A stretch of DNA of 39,237 nucleotides from Elusimicrobiaceae bacterium (lineage in GTDB: Bacteria; Elusimicrobiota; Elusimicrobia; Elusimicrobiales; Elusimicrobiaceae). This document shows, piece by piece, positions 1 through 7,692 of this stretch (the stretch's first letter is position 1; every line of letters begins with the position of its first letter). The translations under genes were made by a program, and so were the position numbers. The notes beneath the pieces were generated by a model. The model saw only the letters and a list, made by a program, of their open reading frames with translations. It was not told the origin of the DNA and made no database searches. The stretch covers positions 1 through 39,237 of the forward strand of contig JAEEMS010000004.1 of the NCBI GenBank assembly GCA_016283355.1. The letters run 5' to 3'.

Positions 1-308
1 TATAATCTGTTGGAAACGTTATAGATACCGCCTTGCAAACCATAAAGTTCGTTGGAGCGAGAATAAATCCACGCGGTGTTGATACCACGTACTTCATTGG
101 CTTTGCTGGAGATCAAATTTAATTGAAGACCATAGATAGAATTGGTGTTGGAACCAATACCCAAGTCCACACCTCTTACGGTTTGGGTGTTGTTGGGCAA
201 CGCCACGGCAATATCGTCCCACAAGGACAATTTGATAATGCCTTTATCCCCTGCAAAAGCGGGAGCGGCTACGAGTACAGCTGCTAACAATACTGCTAGT
301 TTTTTCAT
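1..308 (-). CDS. Exported surface-repeat protein, partial (C-terminus outside window)
   Basis: The gene reads leftward off the window edge, leaving 102 residues. It opens MKKLAVLLAAVLVAAPAFA, a clear Sec signal peptide with an AFA cleavage site. The mature start (GDKGIIKLSLWDDIAVALPNN) is followed by repeats of the G-x-Q/N-x-x-x-N kind: GLQLNLIS, VRGINTAW, LYGLQGGIYN. It is a close paralogue of the complete gene just upstream on the same strand (345-863), sharing the KLSLWD..AVA.PNN and DxGIGS segments. An AAAGGAG Shine-Dalgarno sequence lies about 10 bases before the ATG. The repeats resemble the LA_2272-type surface-repeat family. A cell-surface or outer-membrane location is inferred, and the molecular function is unknown. 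Confidence 0.85.
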   Translation of the reverse strand, partial: MKKLAVLLAAVLVAAPAFAGDKGIIKLSLWDDIAVALPNNTQTVRGVDLGIGSNTNSIYGLQLNLISSKANEVRGINTAWIYSRSNELYGLQGGIYNVSNRL

Positions 309-344
309 GTCGTTTTTTCTCCTTTATATATAACTTAAATACTA

Positions 345-863
345 CTAAAATCGTCCGTTTACAAATACCATCACGGGCAAGTAACCGTTTTCGGCAATGT
401 TAAGCAACCCAATTTGTAACCCTTTGTTAATTTCACGGGCATAGTTAATAAACCCAAGTTGCAAACCGTGGAGCTGTTCGGCCTGGTTATAAAATGCTAT
501 TTGGGCTCCGTTAATTGATTGCGTTATATTGACCGCACCTAATTGTACACCCACTACATCGGTTGCTCTCACAAAAACGGCCGTTTGAAAACCTTTCACT
601 TGATTGGCCATGTTTACCAACCAAGCAGAGCTTACCCCTTTTAATTGATAATTTGTTTCAGACCAAATCAAATCTAATTGTAAACCGGTAACGCTGTCTG
701 TTTTGGAACCGATTCCAAAATCAAGTCCGGTTACGTCGTGTTTGTTGTTCGGTGCGGCTACTGCCATTTGATCCCATAGTGAAAGTTTAAGTACGCTGGC
801 CTCCGTAGCAAAAGAGGGGAAAGAAACTATTAATAAAGAGAACAGTACAAATAATTTTTTCAT
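345..863 (-). CDS. Exported surface-repeat protein (GxQxGxxN repeats)
   Basis: This 172-residue protein has a signal peptide (residues 1-19, ending PSFA) and a body of short repeats with consensus G-[AVL]-Q-[LI]-[AG]-x-[IVY]-N: GVQLGAVN, GAQIAFYN, GLQLGFIN, GLQIGLLN. These repeats match the LA_2272-type surface-repeat family seen in several host-associated bacteria. The regular spacing suggests a stacked beta structure, which is inference. An AAAGGAG ribosome-binding site precedes the ATG. The paralogue at 1-308 starts 36 bases downstream, so the two probably form a tandem-duplicate operon driven by the promoter at 898-927. Function is unknown, and surface exposure is inferred from the signal peptide and repeats. 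Confidence 0.88.
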   Translation of the reverse strand: MKKLFVLFSLLIVSFPSFATEASVLKLSLWDQMAVAAPNNKHDVTGLDFGIGSKTDSVTGLQLDLIWSETNYQLKGVSSAWLVNMANQVKGFQTAVFVRATDVVGVQLGAVNITQSINGAQIAFYNQAEQLHGLQLGFINYAREINKGLQIGLLNIAENGYLPVMVFVNGRF

Positions 864-897
864 TTCAAAAAATCTCCTTTAAAAAACAACTACCAAC

Positions 898-927
898 ATT
901 GTAGCAATTTTATTTTTCTGTGCACAA
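898..927 (-). promoter_or_regulatory. Promoter of the surface-repeat gene pair
   Basis: On the minus strand, -35 TTGTGC (922-927) and -10 TACAAT (898-903) are separated by 18 bp. The ATG at 863 follows about 35 bases after the -10, with an AAAGGAG site in between. Confidence 0.6.
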
Positions 928-939
928 AAAAATAATGTC

Positions 940-956
940 AGGGTAGAGAGAACCCT
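940..956. repeat. Perfect inverted repeat in divergent intergenic region
   Basis: AGGGT (940-944) and ACCCT (952-956) flank a 7-base purine loop. The dyad lies between the surface-repeat promoter and the MATE start, upstream of the MATE -10. It could be an operator for either gene. No U-run follows it on either strand, which argues against a terminator. Confidence 0.4.
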
Positions 957-966
957 CAATATTTGA

Positions 967-979
967 TAAAATAATAAAT
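967..979 (+). promoter_or_regulatory. -10 element for leaderless MATE mRNA
   Basis: TAAAAT (967-972) ends exactly 7 bases before the ATG at 980, and no Shine-Dalgarno sequence is visible. Transcription would begin at or next to the start codon. No good -35 was found. Confidence 0.5.
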
Positions 980-2335
980 ATGAAGTCTAAGTTAAAAAAA
1001 ACAGGGAAAAAACTCCGCAAGCAGCTATTCCATTTAACCAATCCTATTTTTTTTGAAACGCTTTTGTTAATGGCAACCGGCGCCGTAGATGTGTTTATGC
1101 TCAGCCGTTACGCGGATGAAGCGGTGGCTGCTAGTGGGGTGGTCAATCAGCTTGTATTCCTCGTAAGTTTGGTATACATGATTACCACGCTGGGCACTTC
1201 CGTTTTATGTGCACAATACTTGGGAGCAAAACAACATAAAAATGTTTCTCAAGTGATTGGTTTATCCATCGTCATTAATACAATTATGGGAATTCTTGTC
1301 AGCACGGGTCTTTATTATTTTGCCCCGCAACTCTTAAACTTGATGGGGTTAAAAGAAGATTTAATGCGCTACGGTGTTCCCTACATGTGGTTAATCGGCG
1401 GCTCCTCCGTTTTCTTGGCTTTAGCGATGACGTTGGGCGCAATTTTACGCAGTTTTAAAAAAGCTTATTACCCCATGTTGGTAGCCCTCATTATTAATGT
1501 GGTAAATGTGGTAGGGAACTACCTCTTTATATTTGGGCATGGCGGATTCCCGGCCCTGGGCATTTCGGGTGCGGGCCTTTCTACCGCTTTGTGCCGTTTT
1601 TTGGCAGTTGTGCTATTGGCCATCATACTTTTTACAAAAGTAACTTCTTGGCCACGCCTTAAAATCTTCACCCCTTTTCCATGGGATAAAATCAAAAATT
1701 TACTTATCGTTGGGTTACCTGCTGCCGGAGAAAATATTTCTTACGATTTATCCCAATTAGTGATTACCTATTTTACCGTTATATTGGGAACTGTCTCTTT
1801 AACAGTTCGTACCTATGCCATGAATATCGTAATGTTTTCCTTTGTTTTTGCCATTGCTATCGGACACGGGGCTTCTATTATGATTGGACACTTGGTGGGG
1901 GAAAACAGGGCAAAGGCCGCTTTTTCCCTGGAAAAATATTCCGTGCGTTGGGCCATGATTGTAACGGTAGTTATCGCGTTAGTAACGGCTATTGTAGGCA
2001 AGCCGCTTTTTAGCTTTTTGTCGCAAAATCCGGAAGTAATCAAAATGGGTGCTTTGATTTTAGTGATAGATGTGGTACTGGAAATTGGTCGTGCGGTCAA
2101 TATTACAGCCGTTAATTCGTTGATAGCGGCCGGAGATGTTATGTTTCCGTTTCTCACAGGAGTCATTGTAATGTGGGGGGTAGCCACCTTATTTTCCTAT
2201 ATATTGGGTATTTGGGCCGGTTGGGGCCTCATGGGAATTTGGTTCGCCATGGCATTGGATGAACTTATCCGGGCCGCCTTGTTTGAACGGCGGTGGCAAA
2301 GCTGCAAATGGCAGAACAAGAGTTTTACACGTTAG
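980..2335 (+). CDS. MATE-family multidrug/toxin efflux transporter
   Basis: This 451-residue polytopic membrane protein has about 12 hydrophobic segments. It shows MATE-type features: an N-terminal NPIFFETLLLMATGAVDVFMLSRYADEAVAASG stretch (residues ~20-53), then AQYLGAKQHKNVSQV, and the equivalent positions in the second half (GHGASIMIGHLVGENRAKAA). Family members export cationic drugs or metabolites in exchange for Na+ or H+. The substrate cannot be told from sequence. The first residues are strongly basic, and no ribosome-binding site precedes the ATG, which fits the leaderless promoter. The 3' end lies 20 bases before the preferred yceD start. Confidence 0.92.
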   Translation: MKSKLKKTGKKLRKQLFHLTNPIFFETLLLMATGAVDVFMLSRYADEAVAASGVVNQLVFLVSLVYMITTLGTSVLCAQYLGAKQHKNVSQVIGLSIVINTIMGILVSTGLYYFAPQLLNLMGLKEDLMRYGVPYMWLIGGSSVFLALAMTLGAILRSFKKAYYPMLVALIINVVNVVGNYLFIFGHGGFPALGISGAGLSTALCRFLAVVLLAIILFTKVTSWPRLKIFTPFPWDKIKNLLIVGLPAAGENISYDLSQLVITYFTVILGTVSLTVRTYAMNIVMFSFVFAIAIGHGASIMIGHLVGENRAKAAFSLEKYSVRWAMIVTVVIALVTAIVGKPLFSFLSQNPEVIKMGALILVIDVVLEIGRAVNITAVNSLIAAGDVMFPFLTGVIVMWGVATLFSYILGIWAGWGLMGIWFAMALDELIRAALFERRWQSCKWQNKSFTR

Positions 2336-2342
2336 AATTTGG

Positions 2343-2355
2343 TAAAATAGAATAT
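2343..2355 (+). promoter_or_regulatory. -10 element for leaderless yceD-rpmF-plsX transcript
   Basis: TAAAAT (2343-2348) lies exactly 7 bases before the ATG at 2356, the same geometry as at MATE, hisS and lipA. This supports 2356 rather than 2293 as the start and suggests that the lipid operon has its own promoter. Confidence 0.5.
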
Positions 2356-2850
2356 ATGACGAATTCATCTTTTTACGCGCAGTATGATGTACCGCAAGAT
2401 TTGCAATTTAAAACCTCCGATATTGTTCGAATGGGCGGGTTGGTGTGCAGTACACAACTGCGCCCTTCGAATCTAGAAGGCGTACTGGAAAAACCGAATG
2501 AAATTACGCAGGCGGAAGTATCGTTGACTTTTTCCGTAGCCACCCATGAAATTCTGTTACGGGGGAAAATCAGCGGAACGCGCCGTATTGAATGTGCCCG
2601 CTGTTTAACGACGGCACAACAACCTTTTTGCGAAGAATTTGTAGAAACTTATAGCACGAAGACCGAAATAATTGATATAATGTCTTTAGTTAGGCAAACA
2701 TTGGCTTTAACGGACGATATTCGTTTTCTCTGTAATACGCAATGCAAAGGGCTTTGCCCGCACTGCGGTAAGAATTTAAACGAAGGATCGTGTAATTGTA
2801 AGCCGGAGAATTTGTCTCCTTTTGCAGTGTTAAAAGGAAAATTTAAGTAA
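2356..2850 (+). CDS. yceD: YceD/DUF177 family protein
   Basis: This 164-residue protein lies immediately upstream of rpmF, the conserved position of YceD (DUF177). The family is linked to 23S rRNA maturation and translation. Two cysteine clusters suit metal binding: CARC at the centre and CNTQCKGLCPHCGKNLNEG then CNC near the C-terminus. An in-frame ATG at 2293 would add 21 residues and overlap the MATE gene by 43 bases. I prefer 2356 because the shorter protein fits the family length and TAAAAT sits 7 bases before it. Confidence 0.85.
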   Translation: MTNSSFYAQYDVPQDLQFKTSDIVRMGGLVCSTQLRPSNLEGVLEKPNEITQAEVSLTFSVATHEILLRGKISGTRRIECARCLTTAQQPFCEEFVETYSTKTEIIDIMSLVRQTLALTDDIRFLCNTQCKGLCPHCGKNLNEGSCNCKPENLSPFAVLKGKFK

Positions 2851-2888
2851 AATTTACATTTTACTAATAAGTAACAGGAGTAATACCA

Positions 2889-3092
2889 ATGCCGAATCCA
2901 AAGAAAAAACACACTCGTTCCCGCCGGGACATGAGAAGATCTCATAATTCCGGGGTAGAATTACCGCAACTCGTGGACTGCCCGAACTGTCACGCGAAAC
3001 GCTTGCCGCACAATGTGTGCCCGGCCTGCGGTTTCTATAAAGACAGAGTGGTTGTTGCACAAAAAACGAAAGAAGAACCTGCCGCTAAATAA
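2889..3092 (+). CDS. rpmF: 50S ribosomal protein L32
   Basis: This 67-residue protein begins MPNPKKKHTRSRRDMRRSHN, typical of L32. It carries two CxxC pairs (CPNC and CPAC) separated by ten residues, which is the zinc-ribbon form of L32. An AGGAG site lies about 9 bases upstream of the ATG. The C-terminus (VAQKTKEEPAAK) is slightly extended. The gene is followed after nine bases by plsX, the widely conserved arrangement that couples ribosome and phospholipid synthesis. Confidence 0.97.
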   Translation: MPNPKKKHTRSRRDMRRSHNSGVELPQLVDCPNCHAKRLPHNVCPACGFYKDRVVVAQKTKEEPAAK

Positions 3093-3101
3093 CGCAATCT
3101 T

Positions 3102-4145
3102 ATGAAAATAGCCCTCGACGCATTAGGCGGAGATTACGGCGCTCGCCCCAATATTTTAGGGGCGATCAAAGCTGCTAAAAAACTCGACCTGGATATCATC
3201 TTGGTAGGGGATGAGGCAGTTTTGCGCCGTGAACTTGAGGCACTTGGGTATGACGATTTGCCCAAACATTTGGAAATCGTCCATGCCCCCGAAACGATTG
3301 ATATGGCCGCCGAACCGGCCAAGGAAGTCCGCACCAAGAAGAATGCAAGCATTGTGGTGTGTGCCAATTTGGTACATACCAAAAAAGCTGCTGCATTTGT
3401 TTCCGCGGGTCATTCCGGGGCCGCAATGGTGGCCGCATTATTTGGTATGGGCCGTATCAAAGGGGTACAGCGGCCTGCAATTGCAACCCCTATGCCCACT
3501 TATAAAGGCATCAGTTTATTATTAGATGCCGGCGCCAATGCGGATTGTAAGCCGATTCATTTATTGCAGTTTGCAGTTATGGGTTCCACCTATATGCAAA
3601 AAGTGTTTGATATTCCTGCCCCGTCAGTAGGGGTTCTCTCCATCGGAGAAGAGGAAACTAAAGGAAATATGCTTGTCAAACATACCGTTCCGCACATGCG
3701 CGAGATCGGAGTCAACTTTAGAGGAACGGTGGAAGGCAGAGACGTAAATACCGGTGATACAGATGTTATCGTTTGTGACGGTTTTGTGGGAAACATTGCT
3801 TTAAAACTGGCCGAAGGATTGGCAAAAACAATGATTAATATGATCAAGCGTGAGGTAAAAAAACGTCCGCTTGCCATTCTGGGAGCTTTGTTGTCCAAAG
3901 GAGCTTTTAAAGCGGTTAAAAAACATACCAACGCCGATACATACGGCGGCGCACCGCTTGTGGGTGTAAACGGGGTTGCTCTCATCTCTCACGGAAAATC
4001 GACCGATGTGGCTATTTTTAATGCCCTTAAAAATGCCGCACGTTTGGTAGAAAAAGATTTTGTCGGTGACATTGAAGCCAAAATGGCTGCATTGAAACCT
4101 ACTTTTGATGCGATTGAGGATAAATTGCATCAGGAGGATAAATGA
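3102..4145 (+). CDS. plsX: Phosphate acyltransferase PlsX
   Basis: PlsX (347 residues) converts acyl-ACP to acyl-phosphate, the donor for PlsY in phosphatidic acid synthesis at the membrane. Family landmarks are present: MKIALDALGGDYGA at the N-terminus, SAGHSGAAMVAALFGMGRIKGV (residues ~102-123), LLDAGANADCKP, and DVIVCDGFVGNIALKLAEG. The length is normal. No clear Shine-Dalgarno sequence occurs in the nine-base gap after rpmF, so translation may depend on coupling. The stop overlaps the fabG start as ATGA. Confidence 0.97.
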   Translation: MKIALDALGGDYGARPNILGAIKAAKKLDLDIILVGDEAVLRRELEALGYDDLPKHLEIVHAPETIDMAAEPAKEVRTKKNASIVVCANLVHTKKAAAFVSAGHSGAAMVAALFGMGRIKGVQRPAIATPMPTYKGISLLLDAGANADCKPIHLLQFAVMGSTYMQKVFDIPAPSVGVLSIGEEETKGNMLVKHTVPHMREIGVNFRGTVEGRDVNTGDTDVIVCDGFVGNIALKLAEGLAKTMINMIKREVKKRPLAILGALLSKGAFKAVKKHTNADTYGGAPLVGVNGVALISHGKSTDVAIFNALKNAARLVEKDFVGDIEAKMAALKPTFDAIEDKLHQEDK

Positions 4146-4882
4146 ATTTTCAAGGAAAGACCGTTTTAATTACGGGTGCCAGCCGCGGGATTGGTTTTGA
4201 AATGTCCGAGGAATTTACCAAAGCCGGAGCAAACTTAGCGATTTGCGCCACCCGGGAAAATGCCATCCGTGAAGCGGCTGAAAAATTACGTGTCCTGGGC
4301 GCAAAAGTATATGCCCAACCGGTTGATATCTCCAACGCACAAGCTTGTGAAGATTTTGTCAGTAACACACTCCAAGAGTTTGGCTCCTTGGATGTGGTTG
4401 TAAACAATGCCGGCATTACCAAAGATAATTTAACCGTTCGCATGAGTGAACAAGATTGGGATGCGGTGATGAATGTAAATTTGAAGGGTACCTTCTTAAT
4501 CAGCAAAGCTGCTTTGAAGGTAATGTTTAAAAAACGGGCCGGTGCGATTGTAAATATTTCTTCCGTAGTGGGAGAAATGGGGAACCCCGGCCAAGCCAAT
4601 TATTCGGCCAGTAAAGCCGGTATTATTGGGCTGACAAAAACATTGGCAAAAGAATTTGGTTCCCGCGGAGTGCGCGTGAATGCCGTAGCGCCCGGATTTG
4701 TACAAACGGCTATGACGGATGCGTTGCCGGAAGAAGTACGCGAGAAAGCCCTGGCATCCATTCCGCTTAAACGATTTGCAACAACGAAAGATATCGCCAA
4801 AGCAGTAATGTTTTTGGCCAGCGAAGATGCTTCGTATATTACGGGGCATGTTCTCGCCGTCAATGGCGGGCTTTATATTTAA
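4142..4882 (+). CDS. fabG: 3-oxoacyl-[ACP] reductase FabG
   Basis: This 246-residue short-chain dehydrogenase catalyses NADPH-dependent reduction of 3-oxoacyl-ACP in fatty-acid elongation. It has the TGASRGIG nucleotide loop (residues 11-18), NNAG (88-91), and the catalytic Ser (140/141), Tyr154 and Lys158 of the YxxxK motif. It ends in the usual GHVLAVNGGLYI. The ATG overlaps the plsX stop and has a strong AGGAGG. fabH and fabD, which often lie between plsX and fabG, are absent here. The neighbouring plsX and acpP support FabG over a generic SDR. Confidence 0.95.
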   Translation: MNFQGKTVLITGASRGIGFEMSEEFTKAGANLAICATRENAIREAAEKLRVLGAKVYAQPVDISNAQACEDFVSNTLQEFGSLDVVVNNAGITKDNLTVRMSEQDWDAVMNVNLKGTFLISKAALKVMFKKRAGAIVNISSVVGEMGNPGQANYSASKAGIIGLTKTLAKEFGSRGVRVNAVAPGFVQTAMTDALPEEVREKALASIPLKRFATTKDIAKAVMFLASEDASYITGHVLAVNGGLYI

Positions 4883-4930
4883 TTTACATAACAGTAAACA
4901 AGGGGAAGCCCCTTTTAATTGGAGGACAAA

Positions 4931-5176
4931 ATGTCTGTAGAAAACGTACAAGAAAGAGTGAAAAATATCATCGTGGAACAATTAGGCGTCGAAGCCGACC
5001 AGGTGAAACCCGAAGCTCAATTCGTGAACGATTTGGGTGCCGATTCCTTGGATACGGTAGAGCTCATTATGGCTTTGGAAGAAGAATTTGACGTTGAAAT
5101 TCCGGATGAAAAAGCCGAAAAAATCAAAACGGTTGGCGAAGCTATTTCTTACATTGAAGAAAACGCCAAAAAATAA
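4931..5176 (+). CDS. acpP: Acyl carrier protein
   Basis: This is an 81-residue acidic ACP. The phosphopantetheine attachment serine lies in [18 protein letters not shown], the classic DSL motif. The ATG at 4931 is chosen because GGAGGA lies 5 bases upstream. An earlier in-frame ATG at 4919 would bury that site and add a non-family MEDK. fabF, which often follows acpP, is missing: rnc begins two bases after the stop. Confidence 0.97.
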   Translation: MSVENVQERVKNIIVEQLGVEADQVKPEAQFVNDLGADSLDTVELIMALEEEFDVEIPDEKAEKIKTVGEAISYIEENAKK

Positions 5177-5178
5177 GT

Positions 5179-5844
5179 GTGTTTGAAGAAATAGAGCATA
5201 TCCTTGGATATCGCTTTAAAGATAAAGCATTTATAAAGGAAGCACTCACTCATAAGTCCTTTGCCGGGGAGCATCGTGGCATCAAGCATAACGAACGGCT
5301 CGAATTCCTGGGAGACAGTATCTTAGGTGCCATTGTTGCGGATTATATCTACAACCAATGCCCTCACGACGAAGAGGGAGTGCTTTCAAAAATTAAGTCC
5401 AACTTAGTTTCCCGTAAAAATCTTTATCTTTGGGGCAAAGAGTTGCAGCTCGGTACCTTTATATACCTCGGGCATGGGGAGCTTGCCACTGGCGGTAGGG
5501 GACGTGACAGTATCATTTCCAACGCCGTGGAAGCCGTTATCGGGGCTGTTTACCTTGACGGTGGGTACAAAGCAGCACAAGCGCTTATTTTACCTTGGGT
5601 AAAAACACAGCAACTTACAGCCGACACAAGAGATTATAAAAGCATCTTGCAAGAATTTTTGCAAAAACGCGGACCGCAGACGCCTGCATACGAAACTGTG
5701 CAAACGGTCGGCCCGGAACACGACAAAATTTTCACTGTACAAGTCAGTTTAAGCGGCCGTGTATTGGGCATAGGCAAAGGGCACAATAAAAAACAAGCGG
5801 AACAAGCTGCCGCCCAAGACGCATTAAAACAACTTCAAAAATAA
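5179..5844 (+). CDS. rnc: Ribonuclease III
   Basis: RNase III (221 residues) cleaves double-stranded RNA in rRNA and mRNA processing. The signature NERLEFLGDSILGAI contains catalytic acidic residues, with a second acidic cluster in SNAVEAVIGAVYLDGG. A C-terminal dsRNA-binding domain spans residues ~150-221 (SILQEFLQKRG ... GKGHNKKQAEQAAAQDALKQL). The start is GTG, two bases after acpP. Placement after acpP matches the common fab-rnc gene order. Confidence 0.96.
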   Translation: MFEEIEHILGYRFKDKAFIKEALTHKSFAGEHRGIKHNERLEFLGDSILGAIVADYIYNQCPHDEEGVLSKIKSNLVSRKNLYLWGKELQLGTFIYLGHGELATGGRGRDSIISNAVEAVIGAVYLDGGYKAAQALILPWVKTQQLTADTRDYKSILQEFLQKRGPQTPAYETVQTVGPEHDKIFTVQVSLSGRVLGIGKGHNKKQAEQAAAQDALKQLQK

Positions 5845-5848
5845 ATTT

Positions 5849-7627
5849 ATGTTTTCTAAAAAAACGAAAAATAGTTTTTCCTCTAAAACAACCGGGCACG
5901 GTGTCATCCGTCCGGGAGAGGAAAAAATCAAAAAAACGGTAACTGCGGCCAAGAAAAAGCCGTTTACTTCTTTATTTATTCTCTCTACTATTTTGTTGGT
6001 TGTCTTATTGGCTTTTACCTTTAAAAGTGGATTTGTACCTACTGCGAAAAGTAAAAAAATAGAAGATATTGTGGTAGTTCATACGCCCACAGAAACGGCG
6101 GATGAAATGACGGATCTTCTGCAAAAAAAAGATACCAATCAATTTTTAGAACTCCTTTCAAAATACGGTAAAAAAGATGTCAACATGGTCAACAGCAAAG
6201 GGGATACTTTGTTGCTGGTGGCCGCTACGCTTGGAAATGAAGTAGCGGTAGATGAATTATTGGCCTTGGGTGCCGACGTAAACAAAGCCAATGCGTTTAC
6301 CAAAGATACCCCTTTGATTCGCAGTCTTTCTTATGCAACGCCGGACATCTCCAAGCGTCTTGTATTTGCCGGTGCCAATTTAAATGCCAAAAACAACTAT
6401 AACCAATCGCCGTTGTTTATTGCGCTTGAAAAACAAGAGCAAGAACTGATTGACTTGTTTTTATCAAGCGGCGTAGAAGAAGGGCTCAATACGAATTATC
6501 TCTTTCGCGCGGCTGCCAAAAAGAATCCTTTGGGTGTACTGGCCATGCTTAAAGGGGGGGTGGACGGTAACGTGGCCAACGAAAAAGGAAACACACCGTT
6601 GATTATCTCCGCCTCACAAGGGGATGTGCTGAGCGTTCATTATTTACTGATGTACCGCGTGGATTTAAATGCCGCCAACCAAGCCGGCAATACTGCTTTG
6701 ATGTATGCATCCCTTTACAATCATCCGGAAGTGATCGAAGAGTTGTTGCAACCGCAAACACTGCAAGTTCCGTTGGATGTTAATGCAAAGAACAAACAAG
6801 GCCAAACCGCACTTTATTTAGGGGCTTCCAAGGGATTTGTGGAAGTGGTACAGCGCTTGCTGGCAGCCGGGGCGGACCCTACCATTGCGGCGAATAACGG
6901 TATGGTTCCTTATACGATTGCACAAAAGATGAACCGTACCCAAGTGTTAGAATGGTTTGAAAAACCGTTAGAAGAGGTAAAAGAAGCGGTTGCCAAAGCT
7001 GATCACGACCGAGCCGTCGCACAAGGCCTAGTGTTGCCGGATTCTTCCGATTCGTCCGCACAAGAAAAACCTTTGACGGAAGAAGATGTTTTCACCGCTA
7101 TTGCCCAAGAAGATGTGTCCAAATTTAACCGTGTTATCAATATTTACGGGCCTTTAGTGGTACAGAAGAAAGACCGGGAGCAAATGTCCGCTTTCTTGCG
7201 TGCGGTTGAAAAAGGCAATACGGAAATCGTAGATATTGCGTTGGATAACAGTGCCCGCATTTTTGAATCTTCCCCCAAAGGAAACGCATTTCACATAGCG
7301 GTACGCACCCAGAATTTGGATATGCTCAAACACATGGTGCAACGTGCTCGTGAAAGCGGTAACCTGTCCATGATGCTGGAATATAAGGCCATCGTACCGG
7401 GGATACAAGTGGTATCTAATTTGGGAACATTGGTCCCTGTTTCGCCGTTAACGGTAGCCGCATACTTATGTGATTACGAAATTTATAACTACTTAGTTTC
7501 CATTGGGGCAAAACCGGGCGTGGGCGGCAATTCTCCGGCGGACCTATTCTCTAAGTGTAAAACCAAGCAAGTACAAGCCAAACAGTTACGTACCCAAGCC
7601 ACCACGCAACAAAACGCCAGAAGGTAA
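5849..7627 (+). CDS. Membrane-anchored ankyrin-repeat protein
   Basis: This 592-residue protein has a basic cytoplasmic N-terminus and one transmembrane helix (residues ~39-58, SLFILSTILLVVLLAFTF). A long extracytoplasmic ankyrin domain follows. Recognisable repeats include GDTLLLVAATLGNEVAVDELLALGADVNKAN, GNTPLIISASQGDVLSVHYLL, GNTALMYASLYNHPEVIEELL and GQTALYLGASKGFVEVVQRLLAAGADP. A second, weaker block lies at about residues 415-560, after a charged linker. It starts four bases after rnc, so it is probably co-transcribed, and it ends at the terminator at 7641. Ankyrin repeats bind proteins; the partner is unknown. No catalytic domain is seen. Confidence 0.88.
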   Translation: MFSKKTKNSFSSKTTGHGVIRPGEEKIKKTVTAAKKKPFTSLFILSTILLVVLLAFTFKSGFVPTAKSKKIEDIVVVHTPTETADEMTDLLQKKDTNQFLELLSKYGKKDVNMVNSKGDTLLLVAATLGNEVAVDELLALGADVNKANAFTKDTPLIRSLSYATPDISKRLVFAGANLNAKNNYNQSPLFIALEKQEQELIDLFLSSGVEEGLNTNYLFRAAAKKNPLGVLAMLKGGVDGNVANEKGNTPLIISASQGDVLSVHYLLMYRVDLNAANQAGNTALMYASLYNHPEVIEELLQPQTLQVPLDVNAKNKQGQTALYLGASKGFVEVVQRLLAAGADPTIAANNGMVPYTIAQKMNRTQVLEWFEKPLEEVKEAVAKADHDRAVAQGLVLPDSSDSSAQEKPLTEEDVFTAIAQEDVSKFNRVINIYGPLVVQKKDREQMSAFLRAVEKGNTEIVDIALDNSARIFESSPKGNAFHIAVRTQNLDMLKHMVQRARESGNLSMMLEYKAIVPGIQVVSNLGTLVPVSPLTVAAYLCDYEIYNYLVSIGAKPGVGGNSPADLFSKCKTKQVQAKQLRTQATTQQNARR

Positions 7628-7640
7628 AATCTTTTGAATA

Positions 7641-7673
7641 AAAAAACACCCGCTCGATTGAGCGGGTTTTTTT
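7641..7673. terminator. Bidirectional Rho-independent terminator
   Basis: The stem CCCGCTC (7649-7655) pairs with GAGCGGG (7660-7666) around a GATT loop. It is followed by a T-run on the plus strand and preceded by an A-run that serves the minus strand. It separates the convergent ankyrin gene and asnS. Confidence 0.9.
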
Positions 7674-7692
7674 CATTTGTTTATTCCAAAAA

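Noticed and set aside
142-333. 63-codon plus-strand frame at the left edge
   Set aside because: It is antisense to the surface-repeat protein, whose signal peptide and repeats are clear.
4150-4599. Long antisense open frame opposite fabG (149 codons), with similar frames opposite aspS, mnmE and plsX
   Set aside because: They lie wholly inside strongly recognised genes and show no signal peptide, domain or ribosome-binding site. They are codon-bias shadows.
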